A stretch of DNA of 40,318 nucleotides from Candidatus Merdivicinus excrementipullorum (GTDB lineage: Bacteria; Bacillota; Clostridia; Oscillospirales; Ruminococcaceae). Under the pieces are notes generated by a model, which made no database searches, was not told where the DNA came from, and saw nothing but the letters and a program-made list of their open reading frames with translations. Where the stretch lies: positions 1-40,318 of the forward strand of contig DVJP01000049.1 in assembly GCA_018716725.1 (NCBI GenBank), given 5' to 3'. Positions 1 to 7,404 of this stretch are shown here, in pieces; position 1 is the stretch's first letter, and each line of letters starts with the position of its first letter. The position numbers and the translations under genes are program-made.

Positions 1-2825
1 TATTCCGCCCACGCGCCGCTGCCGCTTAGGTAGTAGCCGTTCACGTAGGTATTAGCCGCCATCGAGCCGCCGGGGTAGAAGTAGTACCATCTGCCGTTAA
101 TGAGCTGCCAGCCGGTGGCCATGCCGCCCCAATCGCGCAGGTAGTACCAGGTACCGTTCAGATTGAGCCAGCCGGTGGCCATGCCGCCCCAGTCGTACAG
201 GTAATACCAGGCGCCGCCCAGGTTTATCCACCCGGTAGCCATGCCGCCCCAGTCGTACAGGTAATACCAGGCGCCGCCCAGGTTTATCCAGCCGGTAGCC
301 ATGCCGCCCCAATCATGCAGGTAGTACCAAGTGCCGTTATATAGGTTCCACCCGGTGGCCATAGAGCCGTCTTTGTAAAGGTACCAAACGCCGTCCTCCT
401 GCACCCAGCCGTTTAAAACCGGGGTTTCCGGTTCTTCAGGTTCTTCAGGTTCTACGGGACGGCTGGGTTTCCAGGGCCGGGTGGGGACAAAGCCGCTGGA
501 ATTGCGGACAAAAACGGCCTTAACAGTCACATTTCCGGCGGGCATGGTAAACTGGTTGCCGCTGATGGTAACACCGCCGGAAACAACCTCCCAGCCTTTA
601 AAGCGATAGCCGCTGTCGGGGTCGGCGGTCAGGGTAACGGCCGTTCCAGCCGGGGCAGAGGCCGGGGACGCGGACGCGCTGCCGTTGCCGTCGGTCTGCA
701 CTGTCACGGTGTACTGCACCGGATTCACGGTCACTGTGCAGGTATCCGTAAATTTGCCGTCCTCTGTTTCAACTTTGATGTTGGCCGTGCCCGCACCCAC
801 GGCGGTGACAAGGCCGTTTGCGTCCACCGTGGCAACGCTTTCATTATCACTGCTCCAGGTCACAGCTTTGTTGGTGGCGTTGGCAGGCTCCACCGTGGCC
901 GTGAGAGTTTCGGTGTTGCCCACGGTCAGTGTCGTGCTGGTTTTATTCAGCAACACGCGGTTAACAGGGACGTTGGTTTGCTCGCCGATTGTAATACTCA
1001 ATTCCTTGCTGTCGGAGCCGCCGCCGTTTGCGGCCTTGACCGTGAAATTGAATGTACCGTCTGCGGTGGGCGTGCCGGAGATGACGCCGGTGCTTTCAGC
1101 CAAAGTCAGACCGTCTGGCAAAGTGCTGCCCGTGACAAGGCTCCAGGACGTTGCATTGTTCGCCGCAAAGGTTGCACTGTACGCTGTCCCCACAGTGCCA
1201 CCATCAAGGGAAGTCGTGGTAATAGTCGGCGGCGGGTTTCCCTTAATGTCGCTCGGCAAGGTACCGGAGTTTTCAATCTTGCCGTTGTTGATCAGTGTGC
1301 CGCCATCGGTGGTGGTCACGGTGCCCTCATTGGTCAGCGTTGCGCCGCTGCCAATCGTCAGGCTCGCCCCGCTGGGAATATTCAGGCTCTCACCCTCACC
1401 GATCTCAAAATGCTCCTGCAATTTCATAGGACCATATACAATGCCGTCCCCATTGCTCATATAAATGCCGCCGGAGGACGCGCTATATTGAATTTGAACG
1501 CTAAGCCCCGTTGCATGTGCAAGGCGATTTGTCCGAACCACGCTGTTGTTGGCAATCCTCAAATACCGGCGATCATCTGATGGGACGTTACCATCTAATT
1601 TATCATAGTAAATTCCAGCAGATGATCCGCCATCGGCAGTGAGATTACCGCCCTGTACTGTCAAAATTGCCTCTCCGGCAGCAGGAGCAACCAGTGTCAC
1701 AGCTGTTGTTTGCGTACAGTTAGAAATGACATTGGCACCTCCTTCGATGGTCAAGTAACTTCCGTTTGTCGATTCCATCGGTCCGCTTTGCACGAAAATC
1801 CCGCCAGCACCCCCACTTCCTGTACCTGTCGTAGTGAGTGTCCCTTCGCCGGTGATGGTTAAAGATGCATTGTTATTTTCAGCATACACCTGTATGGGAA
1901 CACCACCTGTTAAGTAGTTTTCACCCTTCAACACAATTTTTAAAGACGCATCCGAATCTGTTGTTTGTAAGCTAAGGGTGTCTTCCATACCTGAGCCTCC
2001 CTCAATTGAAACATTATTCAATTTAAGGGTAGCGGTGCTGGCATCATAGTAGAACTGACCGCTGGCAGGCTCTGTGCCGTCGACCTTTGTCCAAGTGTCA
2101 TTTTGGTTTTCATAGCAGCCGCTTTCTGTGATTTGCTGACCGCCTATATACAGTTCAATTTCCCCCGCAGTCAGCGCCGTAACGGGCAGCGCGTTGGACG
2201 GGGTAGCAGGCTGGGCTTCCAATCCCTCGCAGGCGCTCAAATTCGCGCCCCCGGCCCCGCACACCGGGCAGTCCTCATTGATTTCTTCCTCGGTGCAGAG
2301 TTTTTCGCAGGTACATTCTTCCGGCTGCGCGTCTGACGGGGTTGCCGTGTCTCCACTGTCATGGGCGTTGCAGATCTCACAAACAAAGGTGCAGGGCGTT
2401 CCCTCTGTGGCGGGAACATAGCCGCAAGCCTCGTCGTGTTCATGCTTGCAGTCCAAAACCTCCGTGATACACCCGCTTTCCTCGCTGCATACATGGGTAC
2501 AGGCCGCAGGCTCCACTTCCTCCGGCTCGGACGGGGTGGCGGTATTCTCCGACACGCTTTCCGCCGGTCAGCACTCCGCCGTATGCTCGTGAACGCACTC
2601 GGTCACGAGTTTATAGCAGTCCTCCGTGTGTTCATGGGAACAGGGGATTTCCTCTGTCCCCTCGGTGTAGCCGCAGCTTTCGTCATGCTGCGGGTGGTGT
2701 TCACACAGGGCGCTCCCTGTTGGTGGCAGGCCGCTGTCCGGCGCTCCCTCGGCAAAAGCCGTGGCCGGGAACAGGGCAAACAGCAGGCACAGGCTCATAA
2801 ACGCCGCAAAAAATCGTTTTTTCAT
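1..2825 (-). pseudogene. Secreted Cys/His-rich cell-wall-binding surface protein, interrupted by an in-frame TGA and cut by the window edge
   Basis: The start at 2825 follows AAAGGAGG and encodes a signal peptide (MKKRFFAAF, a hydrophobic core, then FPATAFA). Repeated C-x-H-x-H...C motifs follow (CSHEHTEDC, CVHEHTAEC). A TGA at 2568-2570 stops the frame after 85 residues, but the same frame then stays open to base 1, about 855 more codons. Past the stop come another Cys/His-rich segment (DCKHEHDEACGY), a stalk with the look of a carbohydrate-binding or beta-helix region, a putative Ig domain (around base 1200), a Big_2 Ig-like domain (around 950-730), an InlB-type 'bacterial repeat' domain (around 710-500), a Pro/Glu linker, and WYYL...GGMATGW cell-wall-binding repeats. 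A surface adhesin held by choline- or glucan-binding-type repeats fits. The TGA may be a real nonsense mutation, a sequence error or read-through. The C-terminus lies outside the window. Confidence 0.75.
61..420 (-). repeat. 60-bp tandem repeats encoding cell-wall-binding (CW_binding_1 type) modules
   Basis: Four successive 60-bp units beginning near 121, 181, 241 and 301 start almost identically on the plus strand (ATGCCGCCCCA). The copies at 181 and 241 are nearly identical over their whole length. On the coding strand each unit reads roughly WYYLxDWGGMATGWxNLxGT, the aromatic/glycine 20-residue repeat of choline- and glucan-binding modules. Less regular units flank them on both sides. Such near-identical DNA repeats can expand or contract by slippage or recombination. 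Confidence 0.85.
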
Positions 2826-3002
2826 GGGTTCTTTTCCTCCTTTTCCGCACGGGCCGCGGTATTATGCATTTTGGCTCCTCCCCATATTCCGGCAAAAAGC
2901 CTTTCATCTATATAGGTACAAAAAATCGAAAAACTACGCACCCCAAAATCAAATTTTTTTGAGAAACTTTTTGGGAATCAAAAAGATCCGCCGTCTGGCA
3001 GC

Positions 3003-3665
3003 TCAAGGCGCGTTTTCTGTTTCATTTTCCGTCCGGCCGGGAAGCGAGGAAAAAAATTTCCCCGCAATTTTCCCAAATATCACGGCCAGAACAGGCAGGG
3101 CGTAGGCAACATACTGCACCCAGCCGCCGTAGGCGATCAGCAGGTTATAAATGCCGTGAAAGATCACGGCGGCCCCCAGCAGGCCGCAGGTCCCGGCCGC
3201 TTTCAGCCATCCCCGCCGCCAGACGTACACAAGCCCAAATCCCACGATGGCCCCGCAGACGATGTGCATGGCCCCCGTTCCAAAGCCCCGTATCAGCAAA
3301 AAGCCCAGGTGTTCGGCCCCATGCTGGATCAGGTAGCAGATATTTTCAAAGGCGGCAAACCCGGCGGCAATCGTAAGGATAGCGGGACGTATCTGTTCCG
3401 GCTCCGGCTCAAATACCAGCAGATAAAAAAGCAGGGGCAGGAGCTTAACGGCTTCCTCCACCACCGGGGCGATTTCCGCCGTGGCGTTGAACACGGTCGC
3501 ACCGTAGAGGGCGGCAAAAAAGGTGTTCACATAGGCCGCAGCCAGGCAGGCTCCCATGCCCGCAAAGGCAAAGAGGAAAAAGTGGAGATACTTTTTCCCC
3601 ATGCAGAGGGCCGCCACCAAAAGCGGCGCGGCGACGCATACAAAGACATTTTCAATGTAAGTCAC
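3003..3665 (-). CDS. prsW: PrsW-family intramembrane metalloprotease
   Basis: A 220-residue multi-pass membrane protein with the PrsW signature residues: the Glu pair in VVEEAVK (E70-E71), FEN (E107), H134 in GAMHIVCG and H170 in FHGIYN. In Bacillus subtilis and Clostridioides difficile PrsW performs the first cleavage of a membrane anti-sigma factor and so releases an ECF sigma factor. Here it closes an operon that contains an ECF sigma factor, and its start overlaps the upstream membrane-protein gene by 4 bp. That supports the same role, with one of the two upstream membrane proteins as a possible substrate. The acidic C-terminal tail is not conserved in the family. The next gene downstream is the surface protein, a plausible target of the regulon. 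Confidence 0.85.
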   Translation of the reverse strand: MTYIENVFVCVAAPLLVAALCMGKKYLHFFLFAFAGMGACLAAAYVNTFFAALYGATVFNATAEIAPVVEEAVKLLPLLFYLLVFEPEPEQIRPAILTIAAGFAAFENICYLIQHGAEHLGFLLIRGFGTGAMHIVCGAIVGFGLVYVWRRGWLKAAGTCGLLGAAVIFHGIYNLLIAYGGWVQYVAYALPVLAVIFGKIAGKFFSSLPGRTENETENAP

Positions 3666-4291
3666 GCCTTCACCGCCTTTCTTACCGCCGGGAACAGCGC
3701 AAGAATCGAGACGGTGACGGCGAAGTCAAACCAGAAATAAGGATTTGCCAGAGTGTCGCCCGCCCAGGGATAGCTGGAAAGCCACAGGCAGTTTTCCAGA
3801 AGGATATAGCCTATCGTGACAAGATGGAAAAACCACTTGCCGGGATCCTGCTTCGGCTGTTTGCTTTGCCAGACAAGGCCCCGTATGGCAAGCCGGAGCA
3901 TGGCGGCCATCAGCGCGCCGACAATCAGGTTATAGAGCACGTCGCCGATGCTGATAAAGTACGCCGTCAACGGTATTTCCATCACCAGAGCAAGCCACGG
4001 CAGGCGGCTTTTCAGCGTACGCTCCTCTTTGTCCGCAAGGCTGTATTGCAGCAAAAGCAAAAAGAGGAAGCAGCTGATCCAGCCCATGTCCGACACATAG
4101 AACATGGGCGGCGCGCCCGTAACAAGAAGCGTATAAAGCAGCCAGTAGAGCAAACCGAACCCGAAACAGCCGTAAAAACAGCAGAGCAGGAAATAAGGCT
4201 GCCTGCGGCTCCTCAGATAGAATACCCCGGACAGGACACAGCCGGACAGGGCGGCCAGCAATTGCGTCAGGTTGTCAATGAGCTCCGCCAT
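3662..4291 (-). CDS. Integral membrane protein of unknown function in the ECF sigma operon
   Basis: A 209-residue protein dominated by hydrophobic stretches, with about six or seven likely transmembrane helices and a short basic C-terminus. I recognise no catalytic motif. It starts inside the end of the preceding membrane-protein gene (17-bp overlap), and its stop overlaps the prsW start by 4 bp, so all three are probably translationally coupled. Its position between sigma factor and protease suggests a sensor or anti-sigma-associated component. That rests on context alone. Confidence 0.7.
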   Translation of the reverse strand: MAELIDNLTQLLAALSGCVLSGVFYLRSRRQPYFLLCCFYGCFGFGLLYWLLYTLLVTGAPPMFYVSDMGWISCFLFLLLLQYSLADKEERTLKSRLPWLALVMEIPLTAYFISIGDVLYNLIVGALMAAMLRLAIRGLVWQSKQPKQDPGKWFFHLVTIGYILLENCLWLSSYPWAGDTLANPYFWFDFAVTVSILALFPAVRKAVKA

Positions 4292-4631
4292 CGCCGTCCC
4301 CCGTTTCCCCGTCCTTTTTCCGAAAGGCTTTGAGCTTAAAGCACAGGACAGTCACGCATATGCCCAGCACAAAGGCCAAAAGCCCGATAATGATATAGCA
4401 AACGATGGCGCTGCCGCTGAAAATGCTTGCCGCCGTTTCGTATCCGGCGTAGTCCCCGGCGGCCAGTTTTTCCGAAATGCCGGGCATGGCAAAGGACACG
4501 CCCACAATTACGGCAAGGCAGGCCGCCGCTGAGGACAGCGCCAACAGACGATTTCTCCGCTGCCGTTTCTGACGCTCGATCTGCGCCACACGCTGTTTGA
4601 CGGCGGCTACCCGTTCTTCATGGCTTCGCAT
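4275..4631 (-). CDS. Small two-helix membrane protein, candidate anti-sigma factor
   Basis: 118 residues: a basic N-terminal cytoplasmic helix (MRSHEERVAAVKQRVAQ), a transmembrane helix at about 28-50, a roughly 20-residue extracytoplasmic loop, a second helix at about 74-97, then a charged tail. The start lies inside the end of the sigma gene (14-bp overlap), preceded by AAGGAGGG. A short protein with a cytoplasmic N-terminus directly after an ECF sigma gene is the usual arrangement for an anti-sigma factor. I see no HX3CX2C zinc anti-sigma motif, so the assignment is contextual. Cleavage by the downstream PrsW-like protease would be the expected control. Confidence 0.6.
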   Translation of the reverse strand: MRSHEERVAAVKQRVAQIERQKRQRRNRLLALSSAAACLAVIVGVSFAMPGISEKLAAGDYAGYETAASIFSGSAIVCYIIIGLLAFVLGICVTVLCFKLKAFRKKDGETGDGDGGAH

Positions 4632-5163
4632 CTGTAATACCCTCCTTTTCCAACCGCTTTTTCAGCGCGTTTTTGCCACGATACACCAAATCCGCAACCT
4701 GTTTTTCCGTCTTTCCCATGAGATATGCGGCCTCGGCGTGGCGCATCCCCTCAAAGTACACAAGATATAATGCCTCCCGGTAGCCGGCGCTTAATTGCTC
4801 CATGCAAAAATGCAGGATACACTGCTGCTCCGCAGTCTGGACCACTTCCTCCACCAGCGTTTCGCTTTCCGGTTCCTCCGCCAATGTCTCCAGGCTGAAG
4901 CAGAGTTTCCATTTCCGCTTGTGCCGCAAAGCCATGTTCCGGGCTGTTTTGTAAAGATAGGCTTTCAGCCCTCCGTCCCGGATTGCGGGCCTTTTAGTAA
5001 AGAGATAGGTAAAAGCCTCGATCATCAAGTCCTCGGCCTCGTGAACATCGTGCAGATACCCGGTTATGTATAAAATAAGAGCGGACTCGTACCGCTTCAT
5101 TAACTCGTCCACGCTTTTTTCGTCGCCGTCCAGATAGCGGCGGTAAACTTCTTCATCGGTCAC
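4618..5163 (-). CDS. ECF (group 4) RNA polymerase sigma factor
   Basis: A 181-residue protein with region 2 at about 1-75 (ALILYITGYLHDVHEAEDL, then IEAFTYLFTKRP and LYKTARNMALRHKRK), a short linker, and region 4 at about 110-172 (LSAGYREALYLVYFEGMRH, then EAAYLMGKTEKQVADLVYRGK with its helix-turn-helix). Length and layout are standard for ECF factors. The start at 5163 overlaps the end of the small HTH gene by 11 bp. It is followed by two membrane proteins and a PrsW protease, the classic layout of an envelope-stress sigma factor. Likely targets include its own operon and possibly the surface protein downstream, which I cannot prove from promoter sequence. Confidence 0.9.
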   Translation of the reverse strand: MTDEEVYRRYLDGDEKSVDELMKRYESALILYITGYLHDVHEAEDLMIEAFTYLFTKRPAIRDGGLKAYLYKTARNMALRHKRKWKLCFSLETLAEEPESETLVEEVVQTAEQQCILHFCMEQLSAGYREALYLVYFEGMRHAEAAYLMGKTEKQVADLVYRGKNALKKRLEKEGITDAKP

Positions 5164-5341
5164 TCTTTCCGCCCCCTATCCTTACGCGGGTCGGTAGGTT
5201 TTTGGCAGCGCCAGGAATTGCCCAGGCATTGGCGAAATCCTCCGCGCCAGGTATGCGCCCGCCTAAGCAATGCTCCTTGACGCCCCTTTCCGATACGCCC
5301 CGCCTTTCCGCCGCTTCCCGGAGAGAAAGATAATTTCTCAT
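5153..5341 (-). CDS. Small helix-turn-helix protein leading the sigma operon
   Basis: 62 residues starting at the ATG at 5341, 5 nt after AGGCGGTG. A longer upstream reading frame exists but lacks a ribosome site and crosses the promoter. The sequence YLSLREAAERRGVSERGVKEHCLGGRIPGAE resembles the DNA-binding helix-turn-helix of excisionase/MerR-type 'helix_turn_helix_17' proteins. It overlaps the sigma gene by 11 bp. It may autoregulate the operon or simply be an accessory DNA-binding protein. Confidence 0.65.
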   Translation of the reverse strand: MRNYLSLREAAERRGVSERGVKEHCLGGRIPGAEDFANAWAIPGAAKNLPTRVRIGGGKSDR

Positions 5342-5390
5342 GTTGTCACCGCCTTCTTCCCATGGACAAAATATTTCTGCGCTAATTTTT

Positions 5391-5419
5391 ATTATATACA
5401 ATCTCCCGTAGATTTTCAA
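5391..5419 (-). promoter_or_regulatory. Sigma-A promoter of the HTH-ECF sigma-PrsW operon
   Basis: On the minus strand TTGAAA (5419-5414) is followed after exactly 17 bp by TATAAT (5396-5391). The HTH gene start lies about 50 bp downstream. A housekeeping promoter here means that basal transcription of the sigma operon need not depend on its own sigma factor. Confidence 0.8.
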
Positions 5420-5575
5420 GGTTTCTAATCGGGGACATGCGCATAGTACTGTAGGAATACAATAGATATTGGACAGCAGGAGAAGAAAAAGGGAAAAAGA
5501 GTAGAAGGACAGGGCCTTCATAGGGTATAGTTATGTTACCACACAAAACTTACCGAATAAGGAGGCCTATCCTTC

Positions 5576-5731
5576 ATGAGTACCAGTATAACACAAGACA
5601 TGGTCTGCCGGCAATCCCTAATGAAATATACAGATAACGGTTTTGAATTCGCCAATCGTTTTTCCAACAGCTGCTTTGGGAGGCTTTCTCCTGCACAAAT
5701 TGAAACGCAGATGGTCTCCCAGGCAGCGTGA
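5576..5731 (+). pseudogene. Collapsed remnant of an IS481-type (DDE integrase) transposase
   Basis: A 51-codon frame after AAGGAGG begins MSTSITQDMVCRQSLMKY, which I recognise as the N-terminus of Firmicutes IS481/IS3-like integrase-type transposases. It jumps directly to TDNGFEFANRFSNS, which resembles the central catalytic 'TDNG.EF' segment, and ends in unrelated residues. Several hundred codons between those two blocks are missing, so this is an internal-deletion relic. The upstream bases around 5534 (TGTTACCACACAAAAC) look like an IS end. It lies just past the 3' end of the large minus-strand operon. Confidence 0.6.
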
Positions 5732-5869
5732 GCGGGCATCCCTCAGCATTTCTATAATTCATCCCGTTTTTTGGGGAAGGGTTCACCCCCTATCCTAGAA
5801 AAATTTCTGTTTTATCATAGGCGGCGCCTTACCTCAGGGAAACATCTCTTCTCTCCGTCATCTCCGTTT

Positions 5870-6367
5870 TCAAGCCAGGAACCGGATTCCCGAAACCTCG
5901 CTGTAATTTTCCGGGGAACCCACAAAAACGGACAGGGTAAGGTCCGGGGCAATTTGCGCGCCGACCCGCCACAGCCCTTCGGTTTGAGGCAGCGGCAGCT
6001 CTGCGGTGAAATTCCGGGAAAACCCATTGCCTTCGGCGCGAAGGGCAAGGCGCAGGGCGGTTCCCTCCTCCAAATCGTCCGGTTCGAGCCGGAGGAACTC
6101 TGCCTCGCTCCAAACTATCCGGCCGTCTGCCTCGCTGAGGTTTATCAGGAAAGCGGTTTCCTGGGTTTCCTTGATCTCTCCGCCGGCCTGTTCATAACGG
6201 TAGGCCACCACGCTGAGGGAGCCGAGCCGGCTGATAATCCGCTGCCGGTGCTCGATGCAAAGACTTCCGGCTACACCGCCGCCGTCAAGCTCCGCTATAG
6301 CAGGCATCCCGCAATAGGGACAGGCATTCTCCCCTTCGTATATCGTCCCACATAATCTGCATTTCAT
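5870..6367 (-). CDS. Zinc-ribbon protein, last gene of the large operon
   Basis: 165 residues. The N-terminus carries two CxxC pairs (CRLCG at 3-7, CPYCG at 16-20), a treble-clef or zinc-ribbon knuckle. The rest is predicted mostly beta-stranded (for example GSLSVVAYRYEQAGG, then LTLSVFVGSPENYSE near the end) with no enzyme motif I can name. It starts at 6367 after GAGGAGG, 20 bp behind the coiled-coil gene. Short zinc-ribbon proteins recur in this operon at both ends, so this one may share a docking or client-recognition role with the CPVCGYD proteins. Confidence 0.7.
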   Translation of the reverse strand: MKCRLCGTIYEGENACPYCGMPAIAELDGGGVAGSLCIEHRQRIISRLGSLSVVAYRYEQAGGEIKETQETAFLINLSEADGRIVWSEAEFLRLEPDDLEEGTALRLALRAEGNGFSRNFTAELPLPQTEGLWRVGAQIAPDLTLSVFVGSPENYSEVSGIRFLA

Positions 6368-6387
6368 TTTCTGATCCTCCTCTATAG

Positions 6388-7401
6388 TCAGGGCTTAGGG
6401 CTGGCGTCAGAGCCATGCTCCAGCATGGATTCACTGCTTGAAACGCCGAGCTGGATCTGTTCCCGCAAAAGGTCCAGCCAGCCTGCGATCTGCTCCAGGT
6501 CGCTTCGGACGGCGGCGGGAAGGTCCGCGTCCCCGTGGTAGGGGGAGCTTTCGGGAAGCCTGGTCCGGAGCCTTTCCATCAGGCGGCTGCGGTCCTCCTC
6601 CTGGCGCCGCCAAAGGTTCTCCCATGCGCTTCGGAAGGCCGCGGCCCGGGCGGCTTCCTCCTCCTGCCGCCGTTCCAGCTGGGTGCGTGCGGTCTCAAAT
6701 TCCTCAAGCTGCCGCTTGGCCTCGCCGGCCTGCCGGCCCGCCTGCTCCAGCCTGCGCTGCTGGGCAGCTAAGTCTTGCTGGGCGGCCGCCTCCTCTTTTC
6801 GGAGGGATTCTTCCTGGGCGGCCAGCCTCTGGTTTTCCTTTTGGGTCTGCTCCAAACGGGTGCGGGCCGCGGCAAGGGTCTGTTCCAGGGCGGCGGCCTG
6901 CTGTTCCAGCTCCTGGCAGCGCCGGTCGATCTCCCCAGCCTCCTGGGCGGCCCGGTCAAGGCGGCCGTCCTGGAGCTCGGCAATGCGGGCGCGTTTCCGT
7001 TCGTTCTCCTCCCTGCGGCGAAGGAGCCCGGCGCGTTCCGGCTCAAGCTGTTCCAGGATGGAGTCCAGCCGCCGGCCCTCCTCATCCGCTTGGGCCGCAA
7101 GGTCCTGTATTTCGCCCAGCTTTTGCCGGGTCTCCCTGGACCTTTGCAGGAACCCGTCCAGCCGCTGGCGCTGCGGGCCGGACGAAAAGGCGCTGTCGTT
7201 GGCCGCGGCCAAGCGGAGCAGGCCGTTGAGCAGGGCGCACAGGCCGTTTACATCCTGCGGGGAGCAGGTCAGCCGGTCCACTCCGGCGGGACCGGCGAAC
7301 TCTTTGAGCGCCTCCGTCAGGAAGCGGACCGCATCCGTGCCGGTAGGGTCCGTCTTTCCGCCGATAATTTCCAGCATGTATTGCAGATTTCCGGTATTCA
7401 T
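6388..7401 (-). CDS. Long coiled-coil protein of the operon
   Basis: 337 residues. Residues 1-80 form a compact helical head (LQYMLEIIGGKTDPTG and following). About 85-265 is an Ala/Glu/Gln/Arg-rich heptad region forming a long coiled coil. The last 70 residues are helical again, ending in a Ser-rich tail. It starts 3 bp after the Hsp70 stop, so the two are almost certainly made together. Hsp70 partners often use elongated helical proteins as nucleotide-exchange factors (GrpE) or co-chaperones. This one is longer than GrpE and has no recognisable GrpE beta domain, so it is at most an analogue. Confidence 0.75.
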   Translation of the reverse strand: MNTGNLQYMLEIIGGKTDPTGTDAVRFLTEALKEFAGPAGVDRLTCSPQDVNGLCALLNGLLRLAAANDSAFSSGPQRQRLDGFLQRSRETRQKLGEIQDLAAQADEEGRRLDSILEQLEPERAGLLRRREENERKRARIAELQDGRLDRAAQEAGEIDRRCQELEQQAAALEQTLAAARTRLEQTQKENQRLAAQEESLRKEEAAAQQDLAAQQRRLEQAGRQAGEAKRQLEEFETARTQLERRQEEEAARAAAFRSAWENLWRRQEEDRSRLMERLRTRLPESSPYHGDADLPAAVRSDLEQIAGWLDLLREQIQLGVSSSESMLEHGSDASPKP

Positions 7402-7404
7402 TCC

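Noticed and set aside
685-1580. Long plus-strand frames opposite the surface protein
   Set aside because: They are antisense shadows. The minus strand has a signal peptide, Ig-like domains and wall-binding repeats in one frame.
2568-2570. Selenocysteine or TGA-as-tryptophan recoding at the surface-protein TGA
   Set aside because: Other genes in the window end at TGA, no hairpin typical of a SECIS element is evident right after it, and the protein type is not a known selenoprotein.
5732-5869. Terminator after the zinc-ribbon gene at the end of the large operon
   Set aside because: Some GGGG/CCCC pairing exists near 5775-5795 but without a stable stem plus T-run on the minus strand.
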